NCBI RefSeq assembly: GCF_011065405.1 | Contig: NZ_CP047056.1 | Location: 3,246,747-3,310,746 of the forward strand | Length of the DNA: 64,000 nt | Reading direction: 5' to 3' | DNA from: Succinivibrio dextrinosolvens | GTDB lineage: Bacteria; Pseudomonadota; Gammaproteobacteria; Enterobacterales; Succinivibrionaceae | Part shown: in pieces, positions 1-8,631 of the stretch | How the letters are laid out: each line of letters opens with the position of its first letter | Numbering within the stretch: position 1 is the stretch's first letter | Made by a program: the position numbers and the translations under genes | Notes under the pieces: generated by a model | The model's database searches: none | The model's input: only the letters and a program-made list of their open reading frames with translations | What the model was told of the DNA's origin: nothing

Positions 1-1
1 C

Positions 2-955
2 CCATGTGTATTTGCTCTGATTATCTATACCAATTTCATCAGAAAGACCCAGACCGCTGCTGTAAGCTCAATTCTATCAGCCAAGTCTGATCGTGAGATT
101 CTGAACAGTGTTGCTTCAACTGTTCCTAGCTACTACGAGAAGGAAATTACCTGCATCAAGACCGCTCTAGATGCTTTCTTTGAAGACAATGAATTTGGTC
201 TTCGCAAGGTTAGAAACAAGGCTTCAAATATCGCTGATGCAATTTCCATCGAAAGAAGTGCCTACTACTCTTTAGCTGTAGGTTCTGAGCAGAAGCTTCT
301 GCCGGTAAAGAATCAGGCAACCAGCAGTACCAATGATGCCAAGTTCTTCTTCTATCTGGTATTCTCAAACTTAAGAGAGGCTTCAAAGTCAGTTCATTAT
401 GCTCTTGATCAGGCTGTAAATCACGTAGCCAACCGTCATACCATTTTCGGTGGAGCAATGAAGGATAGTCTGTTTGATCTGGTCAAGAGAATCGACAGAC
501 TGGTAGACGATCTGCGAGCTATCGAGACAAAACAGTCTGCTTCAAATGTAGAATCTGTTGTAAAGCATGCCAAGAAACTTAACCGTGATATTGATAAGTG
601 TCAGATGGAGCTGGTTTCTATTATTGGTAGAGAACACGTTTCCATGCATTCATCTGAGATGTATCTGACCTTCCTGCAGTGTATGCGTGATCTGGCTAAC
701 CGTTATGTAGCTGTAAGTATGCAGGAACGTGCATTGGCTGAGATTGTTCTTGGAAAATCTCATCTTGATGAGGCTGACAGCCAGGTTCAGAGTTCATCTT
801 TAGCTACAGCCTTCCGTGAAGATCGCGAGGATATCAGTATTTCCTCTTCAGATAATAATGATTCTGAGATAGTTGCTCCTTCCTATGAGGATGACGGTGA
901 GATGATTATTCTTCCAAAATCACCTGCAGCTATTGAGCAGGAAAAGAACTCATAG
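2..955 (+). CDS. C-terminal part of a membrane transporter, probably PiT-type phosphate permease with a helical cytoplasmic tail (5' end outside window)
   Basis: The reading frame is open from base 2, so the gene starts before the window. About 317 residues are visible. They begin with the end of a hydrophobic segment (FALIIYTNF), followed by a long, mostly alpha-helical, charged region. Stretches such as SLFDLVKRIDRLVDDLRAIETKQ resemble PhoU/DUF47-like helical bundles. An RKTQTAA-type junction just after a last membrane helix, followed by a long helical tail, recalls the tail of PiT-family phosphate transporters in anaerobes. A Na/Pi cotransporter with a PhoU tail would also fit. The last 40 residues are acidic and look disordered. 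The transporter class is inferred; the membrane-to-helical-tail layout is what is seen. Confidence 0.5.
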   Translation, partial: PCVFALIIYTNFIRKTQTAAVSSILSAKSDREILNSVASTVPSYYEKEITCIKTALDAFFEDNEFGLRKVRNKASNIADAISIERSAYYSLAVGSEQKLLPVKNQATSSTNDAKFFFYLVFSNLREASKSVHYALDQAVNHVANRHTIFGGAMKDSLFDLVKRIDRLVDDLRAIETKQSASNVESVVKHAKKLNRDIDKCQMELVSIIGREHVSMHSSEMYLTFLQCMRDLANRYVAVSMQERALAEIVLGKSHLDEADSQVQSSSLATAFREDREDISISSSDNNDSEIVAPSYEDDGEMIILPKSPAAIEQEKNS

Positions 956-980
956 TATCTGGTTTTTAAAGAATATAAAC

Positions 981-1013
981 AAGGCACATTGGATATTTCC
1001 TCTGTGCCTTTTT
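981..1013 (+). terminator. Rho-independent terminator
   Basis: GGCACA at 983-988 pairs with TGTGCC at 1003-1008 and is followed by TTTTT. It ends the transporter gene that stops at 955. Confidence 0.75.
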
Positions 1014-1064
1014 CGTATATGAATGTATCTGTATGTGTCTTGAATCAGCTCTATAGCTTTTTTA

Positions 1065-1649
1065 TCAGAATAAGCTGGTCAGTCTGACTCCGTGCTCGTA
1101 TAAGATCTTTGTTCCTATTAAAAACAGGGTAATGGCTCCTAAAACGTTAAGTATTCTATCCAGTCTTCTGAATCTTGATAGCTGCTGTCCTGCCATAAAA
1201 CTTCCAAAGGAAATCATAAAGCAGACTATTCCGATGATTAGAGAGGCATATAGAATTCGTGGATTGGTAGTCAGTCCCAGAGAAAAACCGACAGCAAGTG
1301 CATCAATTGAGGTGGCAATTCCAAGACTTAACAGGATCATGAAATTGATGTGCTTTGCCTCCTGTGTTTCTCCCTCAAATGCTTCTTTGAGCATATTTAT
1401 GCTAACGCCTGTGAGAAGAATAAAGGCCAGCCAGTGATCGTACTCATCGATAAGACCGATGATGGATTCTCCTCCTATAAAACCAATCAGAGGCATTAAA
1501 AACTGGAAAAATCCAAAGGTGAAAGCCATGGCAATAGCATGGCGGAATCTGCTTTCTGAACCGGACTGCTTTTTTCCGTAGATAACTGAACATACAGATG
1601 CATCAATAGATAGGGCAACTGCAGTTAATAAGATTTCTAGTGTTGTCAT
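1065..1649 (-). CDS. mntP: Manganese efflux pump MntP
   Basis: This 194-residue protein has six hydrophobic segments arranged as two homologous halves. Each half carries the family signature near its start: ALSIDASV at about residue 13 and ATSIDALAVG at about residue 112. The aspartates are part of the Mn2+ path in MntP. The length is typical (E. coli 188). MntP exports Mn2+ across the inner membrane and protects against manganese excess. The gene stands alone on the minus strand. I looked for a yybP-ykoY manganese riboswitch in the sequence upstream (1650-1800) and saw none. Confidence 0.93.
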   Translation of the reverse strand: MTTLEILLTAVALSIDASVCSVIYGKKQSGSESRFRHAIAMAFTFGFFQFLMPLIGFIGGESIIGLIDEYDHWLAFILLTGVSINMLKEAFEGETQEAKHINFMILLSLGIATSIDALAVGFSLGLTTNPRILYASLIIGIVCFMISFGSFMAGQQLSRFRRLDRILNVLGAITLFLIGTKILYEHGVRLTSLF

Positions 1650-1814
1650 TTATTTTCCTGATTTGTTGCGGTAATTATAAAAGATCTCTGAGGAACGCGA
1701 CAAAACAAATTTCAGAAGACATTAGATATGCAGAATCTCTTTTGTATTGTGTTCTGGTATAGCAGGTGTTTTTTTGTGGATGGGTGTTTGTGAGATATTT
1801 TGGTTGAAGAATAA

Positions 1815-1854
1815 GCAAAAGAAAAGCTAATATCCACCTGTGTGAATATTAGCT
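1815..1854 (-). terminator. Terminator of the udk-nupC operon
   Basis: AGCTAATAT at 1825-1833 and ATATTAGCT at 1846-1854 form a perfect 9-bp stem. On the minus strand the stem is followed by TTTCTTTT, just after the nupC stop codon. Confidence 0.8.
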
Positions 1855-1880
1855 TAATGTTACTTTTCAAATCTAAACTG

Positions 1881-3083
1881 TTAACCGAATGACAGAATCA
1901 GACCTACCAGGAAACAGTTAAACAGATTTAGGGCAAAGGCTGCAATCAGAGCTCTTACGATAATCTGTGCCAGAACTTCTTTCTTTGGAGGATATAGTGC
2001 ACCGATTGAAGCTACACATACTGCCATACTGCCGATGTTTGCAAAACCTGCAATTGCAATACATAGAACAGCCTGTGTTCTGTAGTCCATACTCTGCAGA
2101 GCTGGTGCTAATTCAGAGAAGGCTACGAACTCATTTAAAACAAGCTTTGAACCTAAAAGCTGAGCACCAAAATCAGTATATTCACCGCTTAATCCCATAA
2201 AGAAGGAAATTGGATAGAAAATCCAGCTGAAGATCTTCTCAATGGTTATACCTGTAGGTGATAGGATACCGTTAAGCAGAGAAACTACAGCTACAATGGC
2301 AACTAAGGATGCGGCAATAGCTGCAATCATTCTTACACCGTCCATAGCACCGTTGCCCAAGGCGTCAATTACATTACAGCCTGACTGCTTTCTGTCTATT
2401 TCAAGTTTTGCTGTAATAGCTACCTCTTCCTGCTCAGGATACATGATTTTGGCCATGATAATTGAGCCAAAAGGAATCAGAGTACAGGCTAGGATCATGA
2501 ACTCCATGGGAATACCCAGGGCATTGTAACCGCCTAGAATAGATACGGACATACTACCCATACCTGCAACTACCACTACGAAGATTTCACTTCTGGTCAT
2601 GTTTCCAAGGTACTTTGCAATCAGTAGTGGTGATTCGGTCTGTCCTAAGAACATATTGGCAACAGTGATGAAGCTTTCAACACGTGTGGTACCTACAAAC
2701 CTACCTACGACGGAACCGATAACTTTGATGATTAATCCTAAAATACCAAGATAGGACAGTACACCTACCAATGCACCGAAGAAAATCAGGTTGGCCAGTA
2801 CCTGGAAAATAAAGATAAAGCCTGATTTTTCGATGTTGATAAGAGGTCCAAATACGAAATCAAGTCCGTTTCTGCCGTAGCTTAGAACCAGGGTAAAGGC
2901 ATCAGAGATCTTTTCAATGACCCAGATACCGGCAGGAACCTTAATAAAGATAATGCCGACAATGATCTGGGCAACCAGAGCCTTTACGATCATCTTCCAT
3001 TTGACTTGCTTTTTGCCGTTTGAGCAAAGGAACATCACTCCGATAATCAGAGCCATTCCTATAAGATTAAGTATTGGTGCCAT
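1881..3083 (-). CDS. nupC: Concentrative nucleoside transporter, NupC family
   Basis: This 400-residue inner-membrane protein has the CNT-family layout. N-terminal helices precede the GQTESPLL segment (about residue 148), the nucleoside- and Na+/H+-binding hairpin motif of CNT proteins. Late in the chain come LVLNEFVAFSELA and a GFANIGSMA segment, which form the second substrate hairpin. NupC imports nucleosides by cation symport. It lies 29 nt downstream of udk on the same strand and shares udk's transcript, so uptake and phosphorylation of uridine and cytidine are coupled. No clear Shine-Dalgarno precedes this ATG, so translation may depend on the upstream gene. Confidence 0.93.
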   Translation of the reverse strand: MAPILNLIGMALIIGVMFLCSNGKKQVKWKMIVKALVAQIIVGIIFIKVPAGIWVIEKISDAFTLVLSYGRNGLDFVFGPLINIEKSGFIFIFQVLANLIFFGALVGVLSYLGILGLIIKVIGSVVGRFVGTTRVESFITVANMFLGQTESPLLIAKYLGNMTRSEIFVVVVAGMGSMSVSILGGYNALGIPMEFMILACTLIPFGSIIMAKIMYPEQEEVAITAKLEIDRKQSGCNVIDALGNGAMDGVRMIAAIAASLVAIVAVVSLLNGILSPTGITIEKIFSWIFYPISFFMGLSGEYTDFGAQLLGSKLVLNEFVAFSELAPALQSMDYRTQAVLCIAIAGFANIGSMAVCVASIGALYPPKKEVLAQIIVRALIAAFALNLFNCFLVGLILSFG

Positions 3084-3112
3084 ATATGTGTACTCATGTT
3101 GTAGGTTAATGT

Positions 3113-3733
3113 TTAATCTTGTTTTGAAGCAATAATGCTTTCTATCTTGGTTTTGACAATATCAAACGCGGCTTCGTTAAGAGCACTGTTAATAATAATA
3201 TCTGCAACAGACTTAGTTGGTTCAACAAACAAATTATGCATTGGCTTAACAGTTGCCAAGTACTGAGAGATGATATCAGGAAGCTCTCTTCCTCTCATCT
3301 TTATGTCTCTTGCAGCTCTTCTAAGAATTCGTTCATCTGCATCGGCATCAAGGTAAATCTTGTAGTCAAACAGATCTCTTAATCTTGGTTCATGAAGTAC
3401 AAGAATACCTTCAACAATAATGACTTTACATGGTTTGATTAGAACTGTTTTATCTGATCTGTTGTGCTGTGCAAAATCGTAAAGAGGTCCTTCGACATCC
3501 TGTCCGTGTTTTAGCATTACGATGTGTTCAATTAAAAGGGAGGTTTCAAGTGAATCAGGGTGGTCATAGTTGATGAGTTTTCTCTTTTCAAAGCTCAGAT
3601 CATCACGTCTTTTGTAGTAATTATCATGATATAAAACTGTCAGATTATCTCCGAAATAATCTTTAAGTCTTTTGGTAAAGGTTGATTTTCCAGAACCAGT
3701 GCCGCCTGCTATTCCAATAAATACTGTTTTCAC
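3113..3733 (-). CDS. udk: Uridine kinase
   Basis: This 206-residue P-loop kinase has Walker A GGTGSGKST at about residues 10-18, the conserved YHDNYYK substrate motif, the DHPDSLET segment and the RRAARDIKMRGR lid. These features are diagnostic of Udk, which phosphorylates uridine and cytidine with GTP or ATP to UMP and CMP. Translation starts at GTG, with a GGAGAG Shine-Dalgarno about 11 nt upstream. It is the first gene of an operon with nupC. A TATAAT-like -10 lies on the minus strand around 3843-3848, giving a leader of about 100 nt. Confidence 0.95.
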   Translation of the reverse strand: MKTVFIGIAGGTGSGKSTFTKRLKDYFGDNLTVLYHDNYYKRRDDLSFEKRKLINYDHPDSLETSLLIEHIVMLKHGQDVEGPLYDFAQHNRSDKTVLIKPCKVIIVEGILVLHEPRLRDLFDYKIYLDADADERILRRAARDIKMRGRELPDIISQYLATVKPMHNLFVEPTKSVADIIINSALNEAAFDIVKTKIESIIASKQD

Positions 3734-3981
3734 TATCTTACTCTCTCCAATTTAAATAAGATTATGTAATACTCATCTAAATTGTTAATATTTATAATAA
3801 TCTCTAACTAGAGTTACATGTATCTATACACAAACGGTGGCTATTATACATGATTTACGTCACGTTTAATGCCATTTTTTTGCGGAACTCGAGAATTGTC
3901 AAACTCAAAATAGAAAGCCTGAATTTATACAATTCTGGCTTCTTCCCATTCTTTGAAGATCCAGTTACATTTCAAAAATAA

Positions 3982-4539
3982 ATTTTAGGAAGTCCTGAAA
4001 AAATAAGGGACTTCCTTTCAACCTATGTTACTGAAGATTCAAATGGCAGAAAGGTAATCAACAATACCCAAAAATTCGAATACATGCTGTGCAAGGGTAT
4101 AAGGGTTCTACTGTCTGACTTTATAAGTGATCCGGTTGAAGCTTCACGTGCCTATACAGAACGTAATGAGGTTGAGGAGAGTTTCCGAAAGCTCAAGGAT
4201 TTCACTGGAGCAAGAAGATTACATATATCCGCATCAAAAACTCTTTCAGGAAAAATCTTTGTACACTTTTTAGCTTGCAGTATTCTCTGCATGCTAAGAC
4301 ATCGTATTCATACAGCTGAAGCTAAAGGCATCAAGCTTCCATTTGACTCTGTACCAAAGATGCTGGCGTCGTTATCAAATATTACTCAGACAATATTCCC
4401 AGATGGTGGTTACTTCTCTGAGATAGTTGGAAAGAAGAAAGAATTACTTGAAGGTCTGGAAATTCCTTTCCCAGAGGCTGAAATGAATATAGAGTATGAG
4501 GAAGATATTGCCGCGGAAGCAGAAGAAAATCTAGATTAG
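3982..4539 (+). pseudogene. 3' fragment of DDE transposase (IS4 superfamily)
   Basis: The frame is open from 3982, just after an in-frame TAA at 3979, through to 4539. It encodes about 185 residues of transposase C-terminus. The segment YTERNEVEESFRKLK fits the YREK signature of IS4-superfamily transposases exactly (Y, R three further, E seven further, K fourteen further), and that E is the third catalytic acid. The two catalytic aspartates and the whole N-terminal half are absent. An ATG at 4084 could initiate a 151-residue product, but it would not be a working transposase. Confidence 0.85.
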
Positions 4540-4549
4540 ATACATAACA

Positions 4550-4575
4550 AAATCCCCAGCATGTGCTGAGGATTT
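4550..4575 (+). terminator. Hairpin after the transposase fragment
   Basis: AAATCC plus CAGCA pairs with TGCTG plus GGATTT, with single mismatched bases in between. It lies 10 nt after the transposase stop and inside the IS ends. Confidence 0.5.
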
Positions 4576-4641
4576 ATTACCTTGCCCATAGTTACACAAA
4601 AATGTGCAAAGAATGGGCTTCTTATATGGATTTAGAAAAAA

Positions 4642-4923
4642 TTACTTCTTCTTATTTACTGCATCTTTTAGAGCTGAACCAGCTGAGAAAGCAGGAACTT
4701 TAGTTGCTGCAATCTTGATAACTTCACCGGTTCTTGGGTTACGGCCCTGACGAGCAGCTCTCTTTGATACCTTGAAAGTACCAAAGCCAATCAGCTGTAC
4801 GGTGTCACCCTTAACTAATGCTGCCTGAACAGACTCTAGGAAAGCCTCAACAGCTTTCTTTGAATCAACCTTAGTTAGACCACTAGTCTTTGCAATTGCA
4901 TCAACAAGTTGTGTTTTATTCAT
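4642..4923 (-). CDS. hup: DNA-binding protein HU
   Basis: This 93-residue HU/IHF-fold protein has an N-terminal MNKTQLVDAIA helix. The beta-arm contains the family signature GFGTFKVSKRAARQGRNP at about residues 46-63, including the Asn-Pro that intercalates into DNA. The C-terminus is VPAFSAGSALKDAVNKKK, typical of HU rather than IHF. HU bends and compacts DNA as a dimer and takes part in replication, recombination and gene control. It is a single gene on the minus strand next to the IS remnant. GGAAATATACT precedes the ATG and supplies a ribosome binding site. Confidence 0.96.
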   Translation of the reverse strand: MNKTQLVDAIAKTSGLTKVDSKKAVEAFLESVQAALVKGDTVQLIGFGTFKVSKRAARQGRNPRTGEVIKIAATKVPAFSAGSALKDAVNKKK

Positions 4924-5070
4924 AGTATATTTCCTTTGTGGTTGTTTGTTGTTTGTTTTGAATATACATCAAATCTTAGCTGTATCAACGTTTTCAAGCC
5001 TTTTTTTATCGGAATCTGTGAGCTATATAAAAATATTTACTTCAAAAAGCCTTGTTTTAATGCGGTATCT

Positions 5071-5119
5071 GAAAAAAAGAAACCTCCAGAATGCTGTATT
5101 TATGGGCAATCTGGAGGTT
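5071..5119 (-). terminator. Terminator of sstT
   Basis: AACCTCCAGA at 5081-5090 pairs perfectly with TCTGGAGGTT at 5110-5119. On the minus strand a run of seven T follows. An A/T-rich run on the other side may allow weak bidirectional use. Confidence 0.85.
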
Positions 5120-5141
5120 AGATTTTTTTTTGAAAAAGTTA

Positions 5142-6386
5142 TTAGCTGTTAGCTGCTTTTCTTTCTGCTCTTTCACATGCTGCTGCAGTGAAGATTACAT
5201 CGGTTGAGCTGTTAAGTGCAGTTTCGCATGAATCCTGAACTACACCGATAATAAAGCCGATACCGATAACCTGCATTGCGATATCGTTTGGAATACCGAA
5301 GATTGAGCAGGCCAGAGGAATCAGCATTAGAGAACCGCCGGCAACACCTGATGAACCACAGGCACACAGAACTGAAGCAATACACATCAGGAATGCTGAT
5401 GCGAAATCAACATGGATGCCTAAGGTGTTTGCTGCTGCCATAGTCATTATTACAATGGTTACACCTGCACCTGACATATTAATGGTGCATCCCAGAGGAA
5501 TTGAAATTGAATAGGTTGCCTTGTTTAATCCAAGTTCTTCACATAGAGCCAGGTTAACAGGAAGGTTTGCTGCTGAAGATCTAGTGAAGAAAGCGGTTGT
5601 ACCTGATTTTGCCAGACACTTGAATACAAGTGGATATGGATTTTTATGAGTGGTCAGAAATACCAGCACAGGGTTGATGATTAAGGCGATAATCAGCATG
5701 GTTACAACCAGAACTACAACTACATGAACATAGTTTAACAGGTTGGAAAAACCGCCTTCCTGAGTACATGATGAATAAACCAGACCAAATACACCAAGAG
5801 GTGCACAACGGATTACCATACGGATAACACCGGATACTGCAATAGCCAGATCATCTAATACTCTTTTAGTATTGTCATGTGAATATCTGAACATCAAACC
5901 CAGAGCAATTGACCATAAAAGAATTGCTACGAAGTTACCGTTGATGAAAGCTGAAACAGGATTCTCCACAGCCTGAGTTACGAAGTTAACTAAAACCTCT
6001 TTGATTCCCTGAGGGGCAGAAACATTTGCGTTGGTTGCAAGTTCACTGAATGTGCTTGGGTACATATAGCTCATAACCAGAGCCAAACCGCCAGAGAGAA
6101 CCATGCCTACAAAATATAGAGTAATAATAGGCTTTAGGTTGGTCTGCATACCTGATTTGTGTTTTGCAATTGCAGCTGAGACTAGAACGAAAATCAGAAT
6201 AGGCGCAACAGCTTTTAAGGCTTTAACGAAAATAACACCGAAAGTTGGAATAACAGTGGTGTCGTTTGGATAAACAAAAGCTGCAAATATGCCTAAAATC
6301 AGACCGCAGACAATCTGAAGTATAAATGGTGTTCTTGAAAGAACCATAAAGAACAGCGGTCCTTTTGGATTTTCACTCTCTAGCAT
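5142..6386 (-). CDS. sstT: Serine/threonine:Na+ symporter SstT
   Basis: This 414-residue protein belongs to the dicarboxylate/amino acid:cation symporter (DAACS) fold. The serine-rich re-entrant loop AKSGTTAFFTRSSAANLPVN (about residues 262-281) is characteristic of SstT. The second signature NMSGAGVTIVIMT and the late GIGFIIGVVQDSCETALNSS segment also match. SstT takes up L-serine and L-threonine with Na+, and serine is an important carbon and nitrogen source for fermentative gut anaerobes. It is monocistronic with its own terminator. The 431-nt region upstream also holds the promoter of the divergent GGGtGRT operon. Confidence 0.95.
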   Translation of the reverse strand: MLESENPKGPLFFMVLSRTPFILQIVCGLILGIFAAFVYPNDTTVIPTFGVIFVKALKAVAPILIFVLVSAAIAKHKSGMQTNLKPIITLYFVGMVLSGGLALVMSYMYPSTFSELATNANVSAPQGIKEVLVNFVTQAVENPVSAFINGNFVAILLWSIALGLMFRYSHDNTKRVLDDLAIAVSGVIRMVIRCAPLGVFGLVYSSCTQEGGFSNLLNYVHVVVVLVVTMLIIALIINPVLVFLTTHKNPYPLVFKCLAKSGTTAFFTRSSAANLPVNLALCEELGLNKATYSISIPLGCTINMSGAGVTIVIMTMAAANTLGIHVDFASAFLMCIASVLCACGSSGVAGGSLMLIPLACSIFGIPNDIAMQVIGIGFIIGVVQDSCETALNSSTDVIFTAAACERAERKAANS

Positions 6387-6817
6387 AGTAAATTCCTTGA
6401 AATGCTTAAAATTAACTCATCGTTTCACAAACAGCTTTTATTTCAAATCTGTTTTGTTTTTTTATCGAAATAATTTGTCCGATAAGAATTTTTACAATAA
6501 AAAATGTGTAAGTGCAAGTTTAGATCACACTTTTCTTTTTATGTATCATTTAAGTGCAAAGTTAAAAAAGTTAATTTTAATTTTTGGATTGTATTAATAA
6601 GTCTAAAATTTTAGATACAAAACCAAGAAAATAGAATTTTGAGTTTAAGTTTTTGGAAATTTTGAATGGTGTGTATTATAATCTTTGTGTTTTAGAACAT
6701 TTTTGCTTTCTGAGCGGATTTAATAAATCAGTGAAAAAGCATGAACATAAGTAAAAATCAGATGTTCTACAACTCGAAAATAACATTTATTGAACACATT
6801 CAAATTAGGTACCACCA
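6387..6817. other. Divergent intergenic region, sstT and the NifU-like/GGGtGRT operon
   Basis: This region of 431 nt is very AT-rich. It holds one good promoter on the plus strand (6653-6682). At 6508-6540 there is a TCACA half-site with a poor left half, which I do not count as a CRP site. I see no further gene. Confidence 0.6.
6653..6682 (+). promoter_or_regulatory. Promoter of the NifU-like/GGGtGRT operon
   Basis: TTGGAA at 6653-6658 and TATAAT at 6677-6682 are 18 nt apart. The implied leader is about 130 nt. The perfect -10 suits the strongly codon-optimised genes behind it. Confidence 0.55.
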
Positions 6818-7516
6818 ATGATCTATTCTAAAGAAGTAGAGAATATGTGCCCTGTAACCAAGGGTGCATACCATGGTCCTGCTCCTATTCCTGAAGAGGG
6901 TAAGTGGGTTCAGGCTAAAGAAATCAAAGATATCAGCGGTTTAACTCACGGTGTGGGTTGGTGTGCTCCTCAGCAGGGCGCTTGCAAGATGACCTTAAAC
7001 GTTAAAGACGGCATCATTCAGGAAGCTCTAGTTGAGACCATCGGCTGCTCTGGTATGACTCATTCTGCTGCTATGGCTTCAGAAATCCTTATCGGTAAGA
7101 CCCTACTTGAAGGCTTAAACACTGACTTAGTTTGCGATGCTATCAACACTGCATACCGCGAGCTGTTCCTTCAGATCGTTTACGGCCGTACTCAGACTGC
7201 ATTCTCTGAGGGTGGTCTTCCAATCGGTGCTTCTCTTGAGGACTTAGGTAAGAACCTACGTAGTCAGGTTGGTACCATGTTCGCAACCAAGGAAAAAGGT
7301 CCACGTTATCTAGAAATGGCTGAGGGTTATGTAACTCGTGTAGCTTTAAACAAGGACAATGAGATTGTTGGTTACGAGTTCGTAAATCTTGGCAAGTTAA
7401 TGGATCTGTTAAAGGCTCACCCAGAATTATCTGGCAAGGAGTGCTTAGATAAGATCCGCGGTCACTACGGCCAGTGGGATAATGCCGCTAAGTATATTGA
7501 TCCAAGACACGAGTAA
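6818..7516 (+). CDS. NifU-like iron-sulfur scaffold-type protein partnered with GGGtGRT protein
   Basis: The protein has 232 residues. The central segment GCSGMTHSAAMASEIL (about residues 76-91) resembles the cysteine-bearing core of NifU/IscU scaffolds. Another conserved cysteine lies in GWCAPQQGACKM (about residues 47-58). Database families name such proteins 'iron-sulfur cluster assembly scaffold protein' next to GGGtGRT genes; the actual function is not established. It lies 14 nt before the GGGtGRT gene, so the pair is an operon. Codon use is extremely biased (GGT, CGT, AAC, TTC, ATC, CTA/TTA), unlike neighbouring genes, and suggests very high expression. The start at 6818 matches the MIYS beginning I recall for homologues; ATG 6845 is an alternative. 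Confidence 0.8.
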   Translation: MIYSKEVENMCPVTKGAYHGPAPIPEEGKWVQAKEIKDISGLTHGVGWCAPQQGACKMTLNVKDGIIQEALVETIGCSGMTHSAAMASEILIGKTLLEGLNTDLVCDAINTAYRELFLQIVYGRTQTAFSEGGLPIGASLEDLGKNLRSQVGTMFATKEKGPRYLEMAEGYVTRVALNKDNEIVGYEFVNLGKLMDLLKAHPELSGKECLDKIRGHYGQWDNAAKYIDPRHE

Positions 7517-7530
7517 CGAGGTACTAAAAG

Positions 7531-8532
7531 ATGGCATTATTTGAAAGTTATGAGCGTCGTATTGATAAAATCAATGGTGTATTAGCTCAGTACGGCATTA
7601 AGTCTGTTGAAGAGTGTAAGGAAATCTGCGCTCAGTACGGTTTAGACCCATATCAGACTGTTAAGGATATTCAGGGTATTGCTTTCGAGAACGCAAGCTG
7701 GGCATATACCGTTGGTGCAGCTATTGCTATCAAGAAGGGTTGCAAGGTTGCTGCTGATGCTGCTGAGGCAATCGGTATCGGTCTACAGGCTTTCTGTATT
7801 CCAGGTTCTGTTGCTGAGGATCGTAAGGTAGGTTTAGGTCACGGTAATCTAGGTGCTATGCTTCTACGTGACGAGACCAAGTGCTTCTGCTTCTTAGCTG
7901 GTCACGAGTCATTTGCTGCTGCTGAAGGCGCTATCGGTATCGTTCGTAACGCTAACAAGGCACGTAAAGAGCCTCTACGCGTTATCCTGAATGGCTTAGG
8001 TAAGGATGCTGCTCAGATCATTTCACGTATCAACGGCTTTACCTATGTTCAGACCAAGTTCGATTACTACACTTCAGAGCTGAAGATTGTTAACACCAAG
8101 GCTTACTCAGATACTGAGCGTGCAAACGTACGTTGCTTCGGTGCTGATGATGTTCGTGAAGGTGTTGCAATTATGCATCACGAGGGTGTTGACGTTTCTA
8201 TTACCGGTAACTCAACCAACCCAACCCGTTTCCAGCACCCAGTAGCTGGTACTTACAAGAAAGAGTGCATCGAGCAGGGTAAGAAATACTTCTCTGTTGC
8301 TTCAGGTGGTGGTACCGGACGTACTCTACACCCAGACAACATGGCTGCAGGTCCTGCTTCATACGGCATGACTGATACCATGGGTCGTATGCATTCAGAT
8401 GCTCAGTTCGCAGGTTCTTCATCAGTTCCAGCCCACGTTGAGATGATGGGCTTCCTAGGCATGGGTAACAACCCAATGGTAGGTGCAACTGTAGCTATCG
8501 CTGTTCAGGTTTCACAGGCTTTAAACAAGTAA
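7531..8532 (+). CDS. GGGtGRT family protein (function unknown)
   Basis: This 333-residue protein carries the signature that names its family, SGGGTGRTLHPDN at about residues 261-273. A glycine-rich segment (FLGMGNNPMVGAT) lies near the C-terminus. No membrane helix or signal peptide is visible, so it is cytosolic. It is translated from its own GAGGT Shine-Dalgarno directly after the NifU-like gene and shares the extreme codon bias. Families of this type occur mostly in anaerobes, always with the scaffold-like partner as far as I know. A metabolic enzyme or radical/Fe-S associated role is a guess; no catalytic site can be assigned by eye. Confidence 0.88.
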   Translation: MALFESYERRIDKINGVLAQYGIKSVEECKEICAQYGLDPYQTVKDIQGIAFENASWAYTVGAAIAIKKGCKVAADAAEAIGIGLQAFCIPGSVAEDRKVGLGHGNLGAMLLRDETKCFCFLAGHESFAAAEGAIGIVRNANKARKEPLRVILNGLGKDAAQIISRINGFTYVQTKFDYYTSELKIVNTKAYSDTERANVRCFGADDVREGVAIMHHEGVDVSITGNSTNPTRFQHPVAGTYKKECIEQGKKYFSVASGGGTGRTLHPDNMAAGPASYGMTDTMGRMHSDAQFAGSSSVPAHVEMMGFLGMGNNPMVGATVAIAVQVSQALNK

Positions 8533-8558
8533 TTTAAAACCTTATCTGAATAAGTAAT

Positions 8559-8586
8559 AAGGCTTTCTCATTGAGAAAGCCTTTTT
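8559..8586 (+). terminator. Terminator of the GGGtGRT operon
   Basis: AAGGCTTTCTC at 8559-8569 pairs with GAGAAAGCCTT at 8573-8583, followed by a run of T and then CG. This is a strong, short-loop hairpin, consistent with a heavily transcribed operon. Confidence 0.9.
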
Positions 8587-8631
8587 CGTAAATGTCTCCT
8601 TGAATATGGGATGGCCTCTGTCTAATTTGCT

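Larger units (their letters stand above)
3945..4617. mobile_element. Internally deleted IS element (IS4 superfamily, IS1634-like) with intact ends and target duplication
   Basis: The ends are 11-bp inverted repeats: CCCATTCTTTG at 3945-3955 and CAAAGAATGGG at 4607-4617. They are flanked directly by a 6-bp duplication, CTTCTT at 3939-3944 and 4618-4623. Inside is only the 3' part of a DDE transposase. The 5-6 bp duplication and the transposase signature fit the IS1634 group. The element is 673 bp, well short of a full-length member, so about two thirds has been lost from within. It cannot move by itself but could in principle be mobilised in trans. Confidence 0.8.

Noticed and set aside
1650-1800. 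Possible yybP-ykoY manganese riboswitch before mntP
   Set aside because: The conserved loop sequences of that riboswitch are not visible.
6508-6540. Possible CRP site (TCACA half) between sstT and the GGGtGRT operon
   Set aside because: The left half matches poorly (GCAAG for TGTGA).
8201-8488. 95-codon frame antisense to the GGGtGRT gene
   Set aside because: Lies wholly inside a strongly supported, codon-biased gene on the other strand; a shadow produced by biased codons.
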